Below are positions 34,324 through 43,527 of a stretch of DNA of 64,000 nt, one piece after another. This stretch comes from JAGOUA01 sp964645655 (GTDB lineage Bacteria > Patescibacteriota > Patescibacteriia > 2-12-FULL-60-25): NCBI GenBank assembly GCA_964645655.1, contig CAZXZS010000002.1, forward strand, positions 62,001 through 126,000, in the 5' to 3' direction. Below the pieces are notes generated by a model. The model did not search any database. It saw only the letters and a list, made by a program, of their open reading frames with translations, and was not told the origin of the DNA. Positions within the stretch are counted from its first letter, which is position 1. Every line of letters begins with the position of its first letter. The position numbers were made by a program, and so were the translations under genes.

Positions 34324-34839
34324 ATGCCACTTGCCGGTTCTTTTCTCCTGCTGCTCCTCCTTCTGGCTGTTTTATGGACCCTCGTTCGCTGGTTGGCGGG
34401 GGTCGGTGGCGGCGCACCGTTCGTCCCCGTGCCACAAGCATGGCTCGAGGAGGCGCTTGTCGCCTGTCCCGTCGACGCCACGGATGTCGTCGTCGACCTG
34501 GGATCGGGAAGCGGGGCGATCTTGGCGGCCGCGGCACGTCGCGGCGCGCGGGTCATCGGCTATGAATTTCACCCGGTATTAGCGCTTTTTTCGCGTTGGC
34601 GGCTGCGTCGGTTCGGGGCCAGGGCACGCGTCATCCGGGGAGACCTGTTTCAGGCGGATCTTTCGTCAGCCACGGTGGTGACGGTCTTCGGGCTCGGAAG
34701 CATGCGGGAGCGGCTCGTGCCGTTATTCGCCCGTGCGCTCGCCCCTGGGACGCGAGTGATCGTCTTCCTGGCGCCAGAGCTGCCCTATCCGTTGGTCTAT
34801 CAAGGAAAATGTGTCCGCGTCTATCGTGTCGGAGGATGA
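34324..34839 (+). CDS. Membrane-anchored class I SAM-dependent methyltransferase
   Basis: 171 aa. An N-terminal membrane helix (FLLLLLLLAVLWTLVRWLAG) is followed by a compact Rossmann domain with SAM motif I VVDLGSGSGAILAAAARRG, an acidic end of strand 2 (GYEFHP) and a DLF motif at strand 3-4. Similar small anchored methyltransferases are frequent in CPR genomes; the substrate is unknown. Convergent with the paralog array; a hairpin at about 34844-34861 follows. The start has a TTTACT box 6 nt upstream and no Shine-Dalgarno site, unlike the genes on either side. Confidence 0.8.
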   Translation: MPLAGSFLLLLLLLAVLWTLVRWLAGVGGGAPFVPVPQAWLEEALVACPVDATDVVVDLGSGSGAILAAAARRGARVIGYEFHPVLALFSRWRLRRFGARARVIRGDLFQADLSSATVVTVFGLGSMRERLVPLFARALAPGTRVIVFLAPELPYPLVYQGKCVRVYRVGG

Positions 34840-34843
34840 AAAA

Positions 34844-34861
34844 ACTCCCCGGAGAGGGGAG
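34844..34861. terminator. Terminator of paralog A (and of the convergent methyltransferase)
   Basis: CTCCCC / GGGGAG hairpin with an A-run on the plus-strand left side, which gives a T-run on the minus-strand transcript. Confidence 0.7.
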
Positions 34862-34865
34862 GGGT

Positions 34866-35945
34866 TCAGGGATGCGCCCGTCTGGCCGTAGTGCCTGCGG
34901 CGAGGGCGAGCGCCGCTTGTTCGTCGGGTGCCACGCGCGCGTCAGTCGTGAGGAGGACCGCCTCCGCTTCTCGTGCCGCACGACGCAGGTCGAGATACGC
35001 TCGGCGGAGCAGGTCCAGCTGCAGCAGGTCGTTCGTGTCGTCGTCGGCGAGCGCTCCCGCCCGGCGAAGCCGTTGGCGGCTGTCCTGCAGGGTCTCGTAT
35101 GTCCGCACATGGCGTTGGACGGTCTCGAGGCATTCCTCGAGCGCCTTGGCGGAGTCGCTGAGCCGGTCGGCCCGGACGGTGAGCATTTCCACGCGCCTCT
35201 CTTCGAGTAGAATCGAGCGCGTGAGCTGGTCACCGAGATGGGCCATCTCAGGCGCCAGTCGCGCCCGTTCCTCGGCATAGCGCTTGATCCGCTCTTGCGT
35301 GGAGGCAATCTCGCAGCGGTAGGGGACTTCTTCGTCCTTGAGCCTGCGCAAGACGTTCCGTTGCCACGAGAAGTGGGTCTCGAGGAAGTCTTCCGAGATA
35401 TGGTGGGCGGCCCGGTCTTCGTCCCAGGGGTGCTTCACGGGGTCACGCCAGCGCTTGCCGCCGTGGTAGAACAAGGCCCACGCCACGACTTCCTTGAACG
35501 TCAGCCACAGAGAGACCGGCGGCAGGCCGACGTGCTTGATGGCCCACCACAGGCCATTGAAGCGTGCGAGTCCGAGCGTGGCCGCGAGGATGATGCCTCC
35601 GCACCACAGGTGCGCGTAGGCGGCCGCCCCCAGCAGCGGACCGCCTGAGACATGGGACCGGATGCCCAGATGGAGTAACCACAGGGAAAGATTCCATGCG
35701 GCGCTGGCGACGAAGAAGGTCGGGCAGGGGTCGGCCGATCGCTTTTCCGGATCGAAGTCCCGGACGTGCCGATCCACATGGCGCATCCACCAGTTGGGCG
35801 GAACCCTGTTCCGTTCCCAGACCCGTTTCCGTGCCGCTACCAGGTCGTCAAGCCGTTTCGTGAGGAAGTCCGGGAGCGGTTCGGCGGGCTCGTCGATGAC
35901 GACGCGGACACCGGTTCGGTAGGGATCGGCGTTTTTTGTTTCCAT
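34866..35945 (-). CDS. Membrane/coiled-coil paralog A of a five-member tandem family
   Basis: 359 aa from ATG 35945, with GGAGG 6-10 nt upstream. Shared architecture: an N-terminal block with LPDFLTKRLDDLV and PPNWWMRHVDRH (49-60), two or three hydrophobic segments (about 75-140), the signature LPPVSLWLTFKEVVAW (141-156), GKRW (163-166) then WD, a long Arg/Glu-rich coiled coil (about 185-310), and a C-terminal DDTNDLLQLDLLRRAYLDL block. Probably inner-membrane with a large cytoplasmic coiled coil. No known family recognised. Own promoter (TTGACA-17-TATATT) and own terminator. The upstream in-frame start at 35987 is rejected because it precedes the Shine-Dalgarno site. Confidence 0.8.
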   Translation of the reverse strand: METKNADPYRTGVRVVIDEPAEPLPDFLTKRLDDLVAARKRVWERNRVPPNWWMRHVDRHVRDFDPEKRSADPCPTFFVASAAWNLSLWLLHLGIRSHVSGGPLLGAAAYAHLWCGGIILAATLGLARFNGLWWAIKHVGLPPVSLWLTFKEVVAWALFYHGGKRWRDPVKHPWDEDRAAHHISEDFLETHFSWQRNVLRRLKDEEVPYRCEIASTQERIKRYAEERARLAPEMAHLGDQLTRSILLEERRVEMLTVRADRLSDSAKALEECLETVQRHVRTYETLQDSRQRLRRAGALADDDTNDLLQLDLLRRAYLDLRRAAREAEAVLLTTDARVAPDEQAALALAAGTTARRAHP

Positions 35946-35977
35946 GGATCCTCCAGGGGTGAAAGGGAGCCGGTTCG

Positions 35978-36006
35978 AATATACCACAGGACGGTCGTTT
36001 TGTCAA
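35978..36006 (-). promoter_or_regulatory. Promoter of paralog A
   Basis: Minus strand TTGACA (36006-36001), 17 bp, TATATT (35983-35978). The best consensus match in the window. Confidence 0.8.
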
Positions 36007-36025
36007 TCCTACCCAGATCAAAAAA

Positions 36026-36045
36026 TCCCCTTCAGGAAGAAGGGG
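36026..36045 (-). terminator. Terminator of paralog B
   Basis: TCCCCTT (36026-36032) pairs with AAGGGGA (36039-36045), and an A-run at 36020-36025 gives Ts on the minus strand. The stop codon of paralog B (36034-36032) lies within the hairpin. Confidence 0.75.
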
Positions 36046-37141
36046 AGGGTGCGCCCGCGCGTGCCGCGAGAGGGGCCGGTTCATCGTCTTGGATGACGTG
36101 CTCCGCCCTCGGTTCCGAAATTGCCTCCGCCTCTTCGAAGGTGTCCAGCAGCGCCAGGTAGGCGGTGCGGAGGATGGCTTGCTGCTGCACATCCGTCTGG
36201 TCGTGGGGAGGTAGGGAGCCTGTCTTTTCCAGCTTGAGCCGGTCTTCCAGCAGTTGCGCGTACGTCGTGTAGGCGAGGTTCGCGGTCCGGAGGGCGTCCT
36301 GCATCCGGTCGATCCGCGTCTCTAGGCGTGCGGCCTCTTGGTCGAACGCTTCCGCCTTCGCGTCTTCGAAGGTGGCCGCGGCATCCAGCTGCTGGGCCAA
36401 GATCGCCTGTATGCCGCCGCGGGCCTGGCCTGCCTGCGTCCGCTGGTGTCGGGCACGCTCGCGCGCTTCCCGGACCTGTCCACGGAGGGTGCGGAACCGT
36501 TCGACGACCGCGTCCAGGGCTCGTTGCCTTGGGCGCAGGCATGTCTCCTGGAACGTACGGAGCTCTTCCGCCATGGCCCGTTCGGCGTCCCAGGGTCGGT
36601 ACGTCCATCGTTTTCCCTGGGCCATCCACATGAGCCACGCGACGAACTCCTTGAACGTCAGCCAGAGCGACACCGGCGGCAGGAGCACGTACTTCAGGAT
36701 CCAGACCCCTACCGTCAGGCGGTCGTGCGCGCTTGAACGCAGTTCCCCTCCATACCCGTCACGGGACACGAGGTAGGTGGCGAGGGCGGGGAGCGAGGCC
36801 ATGAGCAGGCAGCGAAGGAGGCCTTGCTGCGCGCTTTCGAGCGTCGGGGGCGCCGACTGGGCACTGGCCCAGATCCCTACCAGGACGATGGTCCAGATGA
36901 CGCTCGCGATGAACGGTCTCACGTCGGGCTGCAGGTTGGCCTCGCGAAACACGGTTGCGGGCGCCTCCGTGACGACATGGCGTTCCAGGTGCCGGACCCA
37001 CCACGGGGGCGGCTGCCTGCTGCGCCAGTCGAGCTCGCGTGCCTGCAGCAGGTCACGATACCGGTGGGTCAGGAGCGGCGGGCAACGGGCGAGCCCGTCG
37101 GGATCCGCGCGGACGTTGGTTCGATAGGCGGTGTTCTCCAT
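36032..37141 (-). CDS. Membrane/coiled-coil paralog B
   Basis: 369 aa from ATG 37141, preceded by CGGAGA. The most divergent N-terminus of the first four paralogs (ARCPPLLTHRYRDLLQAR) but it keeps PPPWWVRHLERHV, the membrane segments, LPPVSLWLTFKEFVAW, GKRW...WD and a long coiled coil rich in Arg/Gln/Glu. The C-terminal block reads DQTDVQQQAILRTAYLALL. Terminator and promoter are its own. Divergence from A indicates an old duplication. Confidence 0.8.
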   Translation of the reverse strand: MENTAYRTNVRADPDGLARCPPLLTHRYRDLLQARELDWRSRQPPPWWVRHLERHVVTEAPATVFREANLQPDVRPFIASVIWTIVLVGIWASAQSAPPTLESAQQGLLRCLLMASLPALATYLVSRDGYGGELRSSAHDRLTVGVWILKYVLLPPVSLWLTFKEFVAWLMWMAQGKRWTYRPWDAERAMAEELRTFQETCLRPRQRALDAVVERFRTLRGQVREARERARHQRTQAGQARGGIQAILAQQLDAAATFEDAKAEAFDQEAARLETRIDRMQDALRTANLAYTTYAQLLEDRLKLEKTGSLPPHDQTDVQQQAILRTAYLALLDTFEEAEAISEPRAEHVIQDDEPAPLAARAGAPSPSS

Positions 37142-37179
37142 GGCGTTTCTCCGAGGGGAAGGGGCAAGGCGGCCCCCGC

Positions 37180-37208
37180 ATCCAATCCGAGCCTAATGGG
37201 TTTGTCAA
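37180..37208 (-). promoter_or_regulatory. Promoter of paralog B
   Basis: Minus strand TTGACA (37208-37203), 17 bp, TTGGAT (37185-37180). The -10 is weak. Confidence 0.55.
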
Positions 37209-37256
37209 GGATGCGGGCGCATGGCCACGCGCACCTGCCTGCGGAAAAAATGAAAA

Positions 37257-37274
37257 ACCCTCCGTTCGGAGGGT
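37257..37274 (-). terminator. Terminator of paralog C
   Basis: ACCCTCC / GGAGGGT stem with a 4-nt loop, adjoining the stop codon, with a T-run on the minus strand. Confidence 0.75.
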
Positions 37275-38362
37275 CAGCCGCGTGCGGCGGTCCGTTCGGA
37301 CGCCTCGCGGATCTGCGCCGTCAGCTCGTCCTCACCGGTGGCCGTCGTGCGTGCCGGCGGGCCCTGGAACACGGCCTCGACCTGCCGCAGGATGGCACGG
37401 AGCTTGAGATGCTCGTCGCGGACGGCTTCCTGCTGAACCAGGTCGGACGTCTCATCTGCGGCGAGTGAGTTCCCCTTGCGTAGCCAGAGGCGGCTTTTCT
37501 GCACGGACACATACGTCGATATGGCGCGTTCCAGGGCTTCGAGATGCCTCCCCCCGTCACGCGCGAGGGCGCCGAGCCGGTCCGCCTTGGCGCCGAGCGC
37601 GTCCGCACGTTCGCGCTCCATGGCGATCGAACGTGCCAGCTGCCCACGGTTGATCGTATCCTCCGTGTCCAGCCGGTCGCGCAGGCGCTCACCTGAGTCG
37701 ATCCGATCCCGGGCGCGCGAGACCTCCTCGCGGCACGTCCCCTCGCGCACACGCAGGGTGGCCAGGTCCTTGGCGTGTTGCGCGATGGTCGTGTTGCGGA
37801 AGGTGTTAGCGACCCGTTCGACGGAGCATTGCTCATCCCAATCCTCCGCCTTCCATCGCTTGCCGACCCTAGACCAAAGGTTCCAGGCGACCACCTCCTT
37901 GAAGGTCAGGTACAGCGACATCGGCGGCAGCCCGACGTGCTTGATCGACCACCAGAACCCGTTAAGGCTGCAGATGAGCGTGCCGACCCCGAGCAAGACG
38001 CCACAGGCCATGTTCGCGGTCCGCACGGGATCGTGTCGCTGGTCCCCCGAGATGACCGTGTGGATCCCGATCCAGAACGCGATCACGATGGCGGTCCAGA
38101 CGAGGCTGTTGCGGAACGGCTCGGTCCTGGGCTCGATGGCCCGTCGCATCACGTCGTCCGGTCCGACGTCGACATGCCGTGACACGTGCTTGACCCACCA
38201 TTTGGGCGGCTTGAAGGTCGCCTCCCACTCGATCTTCTCGCGTTCCACGAGATCGTCGTACCGGACCGTGAGGAAGTCGGGGAGCGGCTCATTGGGCGCT
38301 TCCGTCGGTTCGATGCGGACGCCCTCGCGATACGGGGACGTTCTCTTTTGTTCTGACCCCAT
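37274..38362 (-). CDS. Membrane/coiled-coil paralog C
   Basis: 362 aa from ATG 38362, with TGGAGGT 7 nt upstream. Family blocks: EPLPDFLTVRYDDLV, PPKWWVKHVSRHV, two membrane helices, LPPMSLYLTFKEVVAW, GKRW...WD, and a coiled coil. The last 45 residues are almost identical to paralog D, and the underlying DNA shares a 61-bp exact match (37336-37396 with 38523-38583), implying recent duplication or gene conversion. The in-frame ATG at 38386 lies upstream of the Shine-Dalgarno site and is unlikely. Confidence 0.82.
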   Translation of the reverse strand: MGSEQKRTSPYREGVRIEPTEAPNEPLPDFLTVRYDDLVEREKIEWEATFKPPKWWVKHVSRHVDVGPDDVMRRAIEPRTEPFRNSLVWTAIVIAFWIGIHTVISGDQRHDPVRTANMACGVLLGVGTLICSLNGFWWSIKHVGLPPMSLYLTFKEVVAWNLWSRVGKRWKAEDWDEQCSVERVANTFRNTTIAQHAKDLATLRVREGTCREEVSRARDRIDSGERLRDRLDTEDTINRGQLARSIAMERERADALGAKADRLGALARDGGRHLEALERAISTYVSVQKSRLWLRKGNSLAADETSDLVQQEAVRDEHLKLRAILRQVEAVFQGPPARTTATGEDELTAQIREASERTAARG

Positions 38363-38395
38363 CGTGGCACCTCCAGGAAAAGGCACGATGCCTTT

Positions 38396-38424
38396 TATCT
38401 ACCTGAAAAAAGCGTCCGCGTCAA
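38396..38424 (-). promoter_or_regulatory. Promoter of paralog C
   Basis: Minus strand TTGACG (38424-38419), 17 bp, TAGATA (38401-38396). Confidence 0.65.
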
Positions 38425-38443
38425 CGTTGCTGCCATGAAAAAA

Positions 38444-38459
38444 CCTCCCGTGAGGGAGG
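38444..38459 (-). terminator. Terminator of paralog D
   Basis: CCTCCC / GGGAGG stem with GTGA loop directly after the stop codon; T-run on the minus strand. Confidence 0.75.
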
Positions 38460-38460
38460 A

Positions 38461-39576
38461 TCAGGTCCGGGTCGCGGTGCGCGCCGCGGCCTCGCGGATC
38501 TGTGCCGACAGCTCGTCCTCATCGGTGGCCGTCGTGCGTGCCGGCGGGCCCTGGAACACGGCCTCGACCTGCCGCAGGATGGCGCGGAGCTTGAGGTGCT
38601 CGTCGCGGGCGATCTTCTGCTGGGTCAGGTCGTTCGTGTCATCCTGGTCGAGCGACTTGGCCTCACGAAGTTCCTGCCGGCTCTTCTGGAGGTTCTCATA
38701 GGTGTCGATCGCCTGCTTGAGGGCTTCGAGGTGCTGCTCGCCGTCGGTCCCGAGGGTGGCCAGCCGGTCAGCCTTGCCCATGAGCATTTCCGCCCGCGTC
38801 GCTTCGACCTCGATCGAGCGTACGAGCTGCTCGCCGATGATCGCGTCCTTCGGGGCCAGGCGGTCGCGTTGCGACGCATAGGTCTCGATTCGCCGCCGCG
38901 CGTTGTCGGCCTCGCTGCGGCACTTCGCCTCGCGGGCCCGCAGGTCCGCAAGGTCCCTCGCGTGCCGCTGGAGCGTGTCTTCCCGGAACGCGGTCGCGAT
39001 CCGTTCGATCGCCGTCTGCGCGCTCCAGTTCGCGAACGACCAGCGCTTGCCGCTCGTCCGCCAGCGGTTCCAGGCGACCACCTCCTTGAAGGTCAGGTAC
39101 AGCGACAGCGGCGGCAGCGACACGTGCTTGAAAGACCACAGAAGGTCTTCCTTCTCTATCATCGCGATGAGCATCACGATGCCTTTGGCGATTCCGCAGG
39201 TCAGGGCGGCGGTTCGTACGGGGTCGTACCCGTGATGCGGCTTCGTGATCGCGTAGGCGATGATCCCGATCGCGCCCAGCGAGAACGTCCAAAGCAGGCT
39301 TCGCCGAAAAGGGGTCGCGTCCGGAGTGAGGATGCGGCGCTCCAGGTACCCGCCGTAATATCCGGACTGGCTCCGTACCAGCGTGTGCCGCTTCACGTGC
39401 CGGACCCACCACTCGGGCGGTTTGACGTGCGCTTCCCAGTCGGCCTGGTCGTGCGTGACGAGTTCGTCATAACGCACGGTGAGGAAGTCGGGGAGCGGCT
39501 CGGTCGACTCTTCGGCCGGTTCGACGCGAACCTTGCTCCGATACGGGGAAGCGGTCTTCTTGCGGTCATCCGTCAT
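38461..39576 (-). CDS. Membrane/coiled-coil paralog D
   Basis: 371 aa from ATG 39576, with AAGGAGGT 7 nt upstream, a near-perfect ribosome-binding site. Closest to paralog C: EPLPDFLTVRYDELV, PPEWWVRHVKRH, membrane segments, LPPLSLYLTFKEVVAW, GKRW, coiled coil, and the near-identical C-terminal RDEHLKLRAILRQVEAVF block. Middle regions differ more than the tail, so homogenisation has acted mainly on the 3' end. Own promoter and terminator. Confidence 0.82.
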   Translation of the reverse strand: MTDDRKKTASPYRSKVRVEPAEESTEPLPDFLTVRYDELVTHDQADWEAHVKPPEWWVRHVKRHTLVRSQSGYYGGYLERRILTPDATPFRRSLLWTFSLGAIGIIAYAITKPHHGYDPVRTAALTCGIAKGIVMLIAMIEKEDLLWSFKHVSLPPLSLYLTFKEVVAWNRWRTSGKRWSFANWSAQTAIERIATAFREDTLQRHARDLADLRAREAKCRSEADNARRRIETYASQRDRLAPKDAIIGEQLVRSIEVEATRAEMLMGKADRLATLGTDGEQHLEALKQAIDTYENLQKSRQELREAKSLDQDDTNDLTQQKIARDEHLKLRAILRQVEAVFQGPPARTTATDEDELSAQIREAAARTATRT

Positions 39577-39611
39577 CGTGGCACCTCCTTGCGAATAGGC
39601 ACGATTAAGGA

Positions 39612-39640
39612 GGTGTATCGAAAAAAGGCAGGCGTGTCAA
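39612..39640 (-). promoter_or_regulatory. Promoter of paralog D
   Basis: Minus strand TTGACA (39640-39635), 17 bp, TACACC (39617-39612). Confidence 0.65.
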
Positions 39641-39802
39641 GGGTCTGGGAAGGGCACCCGTTTCCGAAAGAAGGCCATCACGCCCACGCGTTGACGGAGT
39701 CGGTCCCGTTTTTCGGACCGTATTCCCATCGGTCCCGCAACGCGCTCCGCGCCACCCGTTCGTCATCACACGCCCCCCGCCAACCTTGTACACAACAAAA
39801 AA

Positions 39803-39822
39803 CCCTCATTCAAGAATGAGGG
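39803..39822 (-). terminator. Terminator of paralog E
   Basis: CCCTCATT (39803-39810) pairs with AATGAGGG (39815-39822), A-run on the left giving Ts on the minus strand. The stop codon (39812-39810) falls in the loop. Confidence 0.8.
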
Positions 39823-40925
39823 CCAGCCGCCTTCAGGACCGGCTCATGTGCCGCGAGCTCGTGCGCATCTTCCGCGGCTCTCGTCGGCGTCGGCTGCAGG
39901 AGCGCTTCCGTCTGCCTCCGGCACTCGAGGATCGCCCGGTGCGCCGATCCCATCTGGGTGCGCAGCTCGAGGTCGGTCACGTCATCCGTCGGCAGCGAAT
40001 CCGCCGCCCGCAGCTCGCGCAGGCTGCCCTGGAGCGCGCGATATTGGGCCGTGAGCGACACGAGTGTCTCGAGGTGGTTCCCGGTTTCGATCGCCAGGCC
40101 CTCGAGCTCGCGGGCGCGTCGGTTCAGCTGGTCCGCCCGTGCCTGCGCGTGCAGGTACGCACGTTCGAAATGCTTGCTCAGCGTGGCTTGCCTGATGCGG
40201 TGTTCCTCGAACCGACGCCGCTCCGTTTCCGCAAGCGTCGCGAGCTCTCCGCTCCTCTGGCGGTCCCGGGTGGCCGCCGCCTGCATCTGCAGGTGCGCCG
40301 CCCGGTGCGCGCCGATCACGTCCGCCTCGAACGCCGAAAACAGCTCCGCCCCGACCCGCTCCTCATCCCACGGTTCCGCCGTCCACGCCCGCCCCGCCCG
40401 TCGCCAGAGGATCCAGGCGACCGCCTCCTTCCCGCACAGGTAGAGGGAGAGGGGAGCGATGGCCACATAGCGTATGGCCCGCCGGGAACTGAACTGTTTG
40501 GCGGCCGTGAAAGGCATCCCGCGTTCGTCCAGGAGATCCGCATGGTCCTTTTCCGAGCGCTCAGTCGCGTACACGCCTCCCGCCACGGCGGCGGTGAGAT
40601 ACGCAAGGAAGATCGTCTCACGATGCCACGCCTTCACCATGATGGCGACGGCGACGGAAGCGAGGAGCAGGAGCGTCGTCCAGGCGACGCTATACAGGAG
40701 CCGTACCGGCTTCGGCCGGAGGTCCTCCGCCCGCCAGTAGGCGCGCGGGGCCTCGTGCGCGTCGACGTGTACCTGCCACCAGGGCGGCGCCTGTTCCGTC
40801 TCCCAGGTCCGGCGCTTCTGGGCGACCAGCCGCTCGAACGGCGCGCCGATCAGCGCCGGCAGGGGTGTCGCGTCATCCGTGGTCACGACACGGACTGTTC
40901 GGTACGGATCCGTTCTCTCATCCAT
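39810..40925 (-). CDS. Membrane/coiled-coil paralog E
   Basis: 371 aa from ATG 40925, with AAGGAG about 10 nt upstream. The most divergent member: the N-terminal block keeps LPALIGAPFERLV and PPWWQVHVDAH, and the membrane-exit signature is APLSLYLCGKEAVAW. Two or three hydrophobic segments, GRAW...WD, then a long coiled coil and an Asp/Thr-rich C-terminal block (LPTDDVTDLELRTQM). Promoter about 110 nt upstream. It is first in the transcriptional direction but independently transcribed. Confidence 0.8.
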   Translation of the reverse strand: MDERTDPYRTVRVVTTDDATPLPALIGAPFERLVAQKRRTWETEQAPPWWQVHVDAHEAPRAYWRAEDLRPKPVRLLYSVAWTTLLLLASVAVAIMVKAWHRETIFLAYLTAAVAGGVYATERSEKDHADLLDERGMPFTAAKQFSSRRAIRYVAIAPLSLYLCGKEAVAWILWRRAGRAWTAEPWDEERVGAELFSAFEADVIGAHRAAHLQMQAAATRDRQRSGELATLAETERRRFEEHRIRQATLSKHFERAYLHAQARADQLNRRARELEGLAIETGNHLETLVSLTAQYRALQGSLRELRAADSLPTDDVTDLELRTQMGSAHRAILECRRQTEALLQPTPTRAAEDAHELAAHEPVLKAAGPHS

Positions 40926-41030
40926 TCGTCCTTCTCCTTGGGGCCGGCCTCGCGGCCATCACGAACCCTTCGACGAGTCCCTCGGTTTTGGGGTGCCCTG
41001 ACACGGTTTTCGCATCGGCGCCGATCGCGG

Positions 41031-41059
41031 ATCGTAACACCTTCGCCGCGTGCCGTCAA
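41031..41059 (-). promoter_or_regulatory. Promoter of paralog E
   Basis: Minus strand TTGACG (41059-41054), 17 bp, TACGAT (41036-41031); predicts a leader of about 100 nt. Confidence 0.65.
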
Positions 41060-41133
41060 GCGCTTCTCGCACGCATTTTGCCCTTGTTTCCCGACCTCAT
41101 CCGTGCTGAGATGCGCCACGAACCCGATTTCGT

Positions 41134-41655
41134 ATGTCCTGGCAACGGATCCTGCGCTTCGCCAAGCAGCGCCAAGTCCCCGTGATCATCACCGACGAGA
41201 GTGGCGAAGAGCCCCTCATTTTGCTGTCCTTGGACCAGCTGGAGCAGGCGCTTGATGGGGGAGCGGGCCCGGACTTGCCGCCCGTTCCGCCCACCCCGCG
41301 CCCCACGACGCCTTCCTTTGTCCCGGAGCAGGCCGCCTCTCCCGAGGCGGTACCGTCCGAGCCGGCCCCCGTCCCGGAGCCTGTTCCGACCGGGGAGGGG
41401 CCGGCCGAGCCCCATCTCCCGGCCGCCCTGTCGACGTTTGCCGAGCTTGAGCAGGCGGCCCAGCGCCCTCCTTCACCTGTTGTCGATATCGTGACGCCGC
41501 CGACGGCGGAACTGCCTGATTTGTCCCCACCCGAGCCGTCCGTGCAAGTTCCCGAACCGACCAAGCCGACCCCTGCCTTCCCCGATTCCGCCCCCGCCGT
41601 GCCGTCGCCGCGGCCCGATCTGAGCCTCGAAGAGCGTTTTTTCCTCGATTTTTAG
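41134..41655 (+). CDS. Hypothetical protein with a short folded head and a Pro/Glu-rich disordered tail
   Basis: 173 aa. Residues 1-40 (MSWQRILRFAKQRQVPVIIT...LSLDQLEQAL) look like a small alpha/beta module. The remaining 130 residues are dominated by Pro, Glu, Ala and Ser with a final conserved-looking LSLEERFFLDF. It might be a linker or partner-binding protein. No family recognised. Lies just before tuf and ends at a strong terminator, so it is separate from the translation operon. Confidence 0.65.
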   Translation: MSWQRILRFAKQRQVPVIITDESGEEPLILLSLDQLEQALDGGAGPDLPPVPPTPRPTTPSFVPEQAASPEAVPSEPAPVPEPVPTGEGPAEPHLPAALSTFAELEQAAQRPPSPVVDIVTPPTAELPDLSPPEPSVQVPEPTKPTPAFPDSAPAVPSPRPDLSLEERFFLDF

Positions 41656-41681
41656 CCAAAAACTCACCGGTCTTTCCGCCC

Positions 41682-41713
41682 AGACGCCTCCGGTCCCGCC
41701 GGAGGCGTCTTTC
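41682..41713 (+). terminator. Intrinsic terminator before tuf
   Basis: 12-bp perfect stem (41682-41693 with 41699-41710) with TCCCG loop and a short T-run. Confidence 0.85.
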
Positions 41714-41737
41714 GGATTCTGCTTTTTTCTCTCACTC

Positions 41738-41766
41738 TTGCCAGAATCTCGCCCTTTTGCTATCCT
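41738..41766 (+). promoter_or_regulatory. tuf promoter
   Basis: TTGCCA (41738-41743), 17-bp spacer, TATCCT (41761-41766) preceded by TGC, an extended -10. Predicted start about 41773. Confidence 0.75.
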
Positions 41767-41772
41767 ATTCCC

Positions 41773-41903
41773 GTTCGCTCGATTGGGGCGAATTTCTTCA
41801 CAACAGACCCGGTTTTTCGAAGCCGGTCTCTTGTCCACTTACTTATGGCCTGAGCGGCCCTTCCCGGGCCGTTCTGCCGACCTGTTATTTCTTTTCTAGC
41901 CAT
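41773..41903 (+). promoter_or_regulatory. Structured 5' leader of tuf
   Basis: About 130 nt with two GC-rich hairpins, AGACCCGG...CCGGTCT (about 41811-41831) and CGGCCC...GGGCCG (about 41853-41870). No Shine-Dalgarno site before the ATG. The length is unusual for a genome with mostly minimal leaders and suggests post-transcriptional control. Confidence 0.5.
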
Positions 41904-43094
<1,191 letters not shown>

Positions 43095-43206
43095 GACCGT
43101 CGAATGGGGGCTCGCCCCGTTCGCCTCAGGAGAAAACCCTACGTTGCCTCCTGAAGTGAGCGGGGACGTCCCCCTTTCGCGTGCTCACGCCCTTCCGCAC
43201 CCTCCT

Positions 43207-43527
43207 ATGAAAGAAGCCACTTCCAGCCGCATCCGCATCAAGCTCCGCTCGCATGACCACCGCCTGGTGGACCAGGCCGTGCGGACGCTCATCGAGACCG
43301 CCACGCGGACGGGGGCGAAAGTCGTCGGTCCGGTCCCGCTTCCCACCAAGAACAAGAAGTGGACCGTTAACCGCTCGACCTTCGTCCACAAGAACGCCCG
43401 CGAGCAGTACGAGATGCGCACCTACACCCGTCTCGTCGACATCCTGGACCTCAACCCCGCCGCGCTCGAAGCGTTGCACGCGTTGAACCTCCCGGCCGGT
43501 GTCGATCCGCAGATGACGCAGGCGTAG
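43207..43527 (+). CDS. rpsJ: 30S ribosomal protein S10
   Basis: 106 aa. IRIKLRSHDHRLVDQAV and the loop VVGPVPLPTKNKKWTVNRS identify uS10. Starts at ATG 43207 (T at -1, no Shine-Dalgarno site); the longer in-frame ORF from 43144 adds a tail not found in S10. Separated from rplC by 428 bp of structured DNA, unlike the usual few bases. Confidence 0.98.
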   Translation: MKEATSSRIRIKLRSHDHRLVDQAVRTLIETATRTGAKVVGPVPLPTKNKKWTVNRSTFVHKNAREQYEMRTYTRLVDILDLNPAALEALHALNLPAGVDPQMTQA

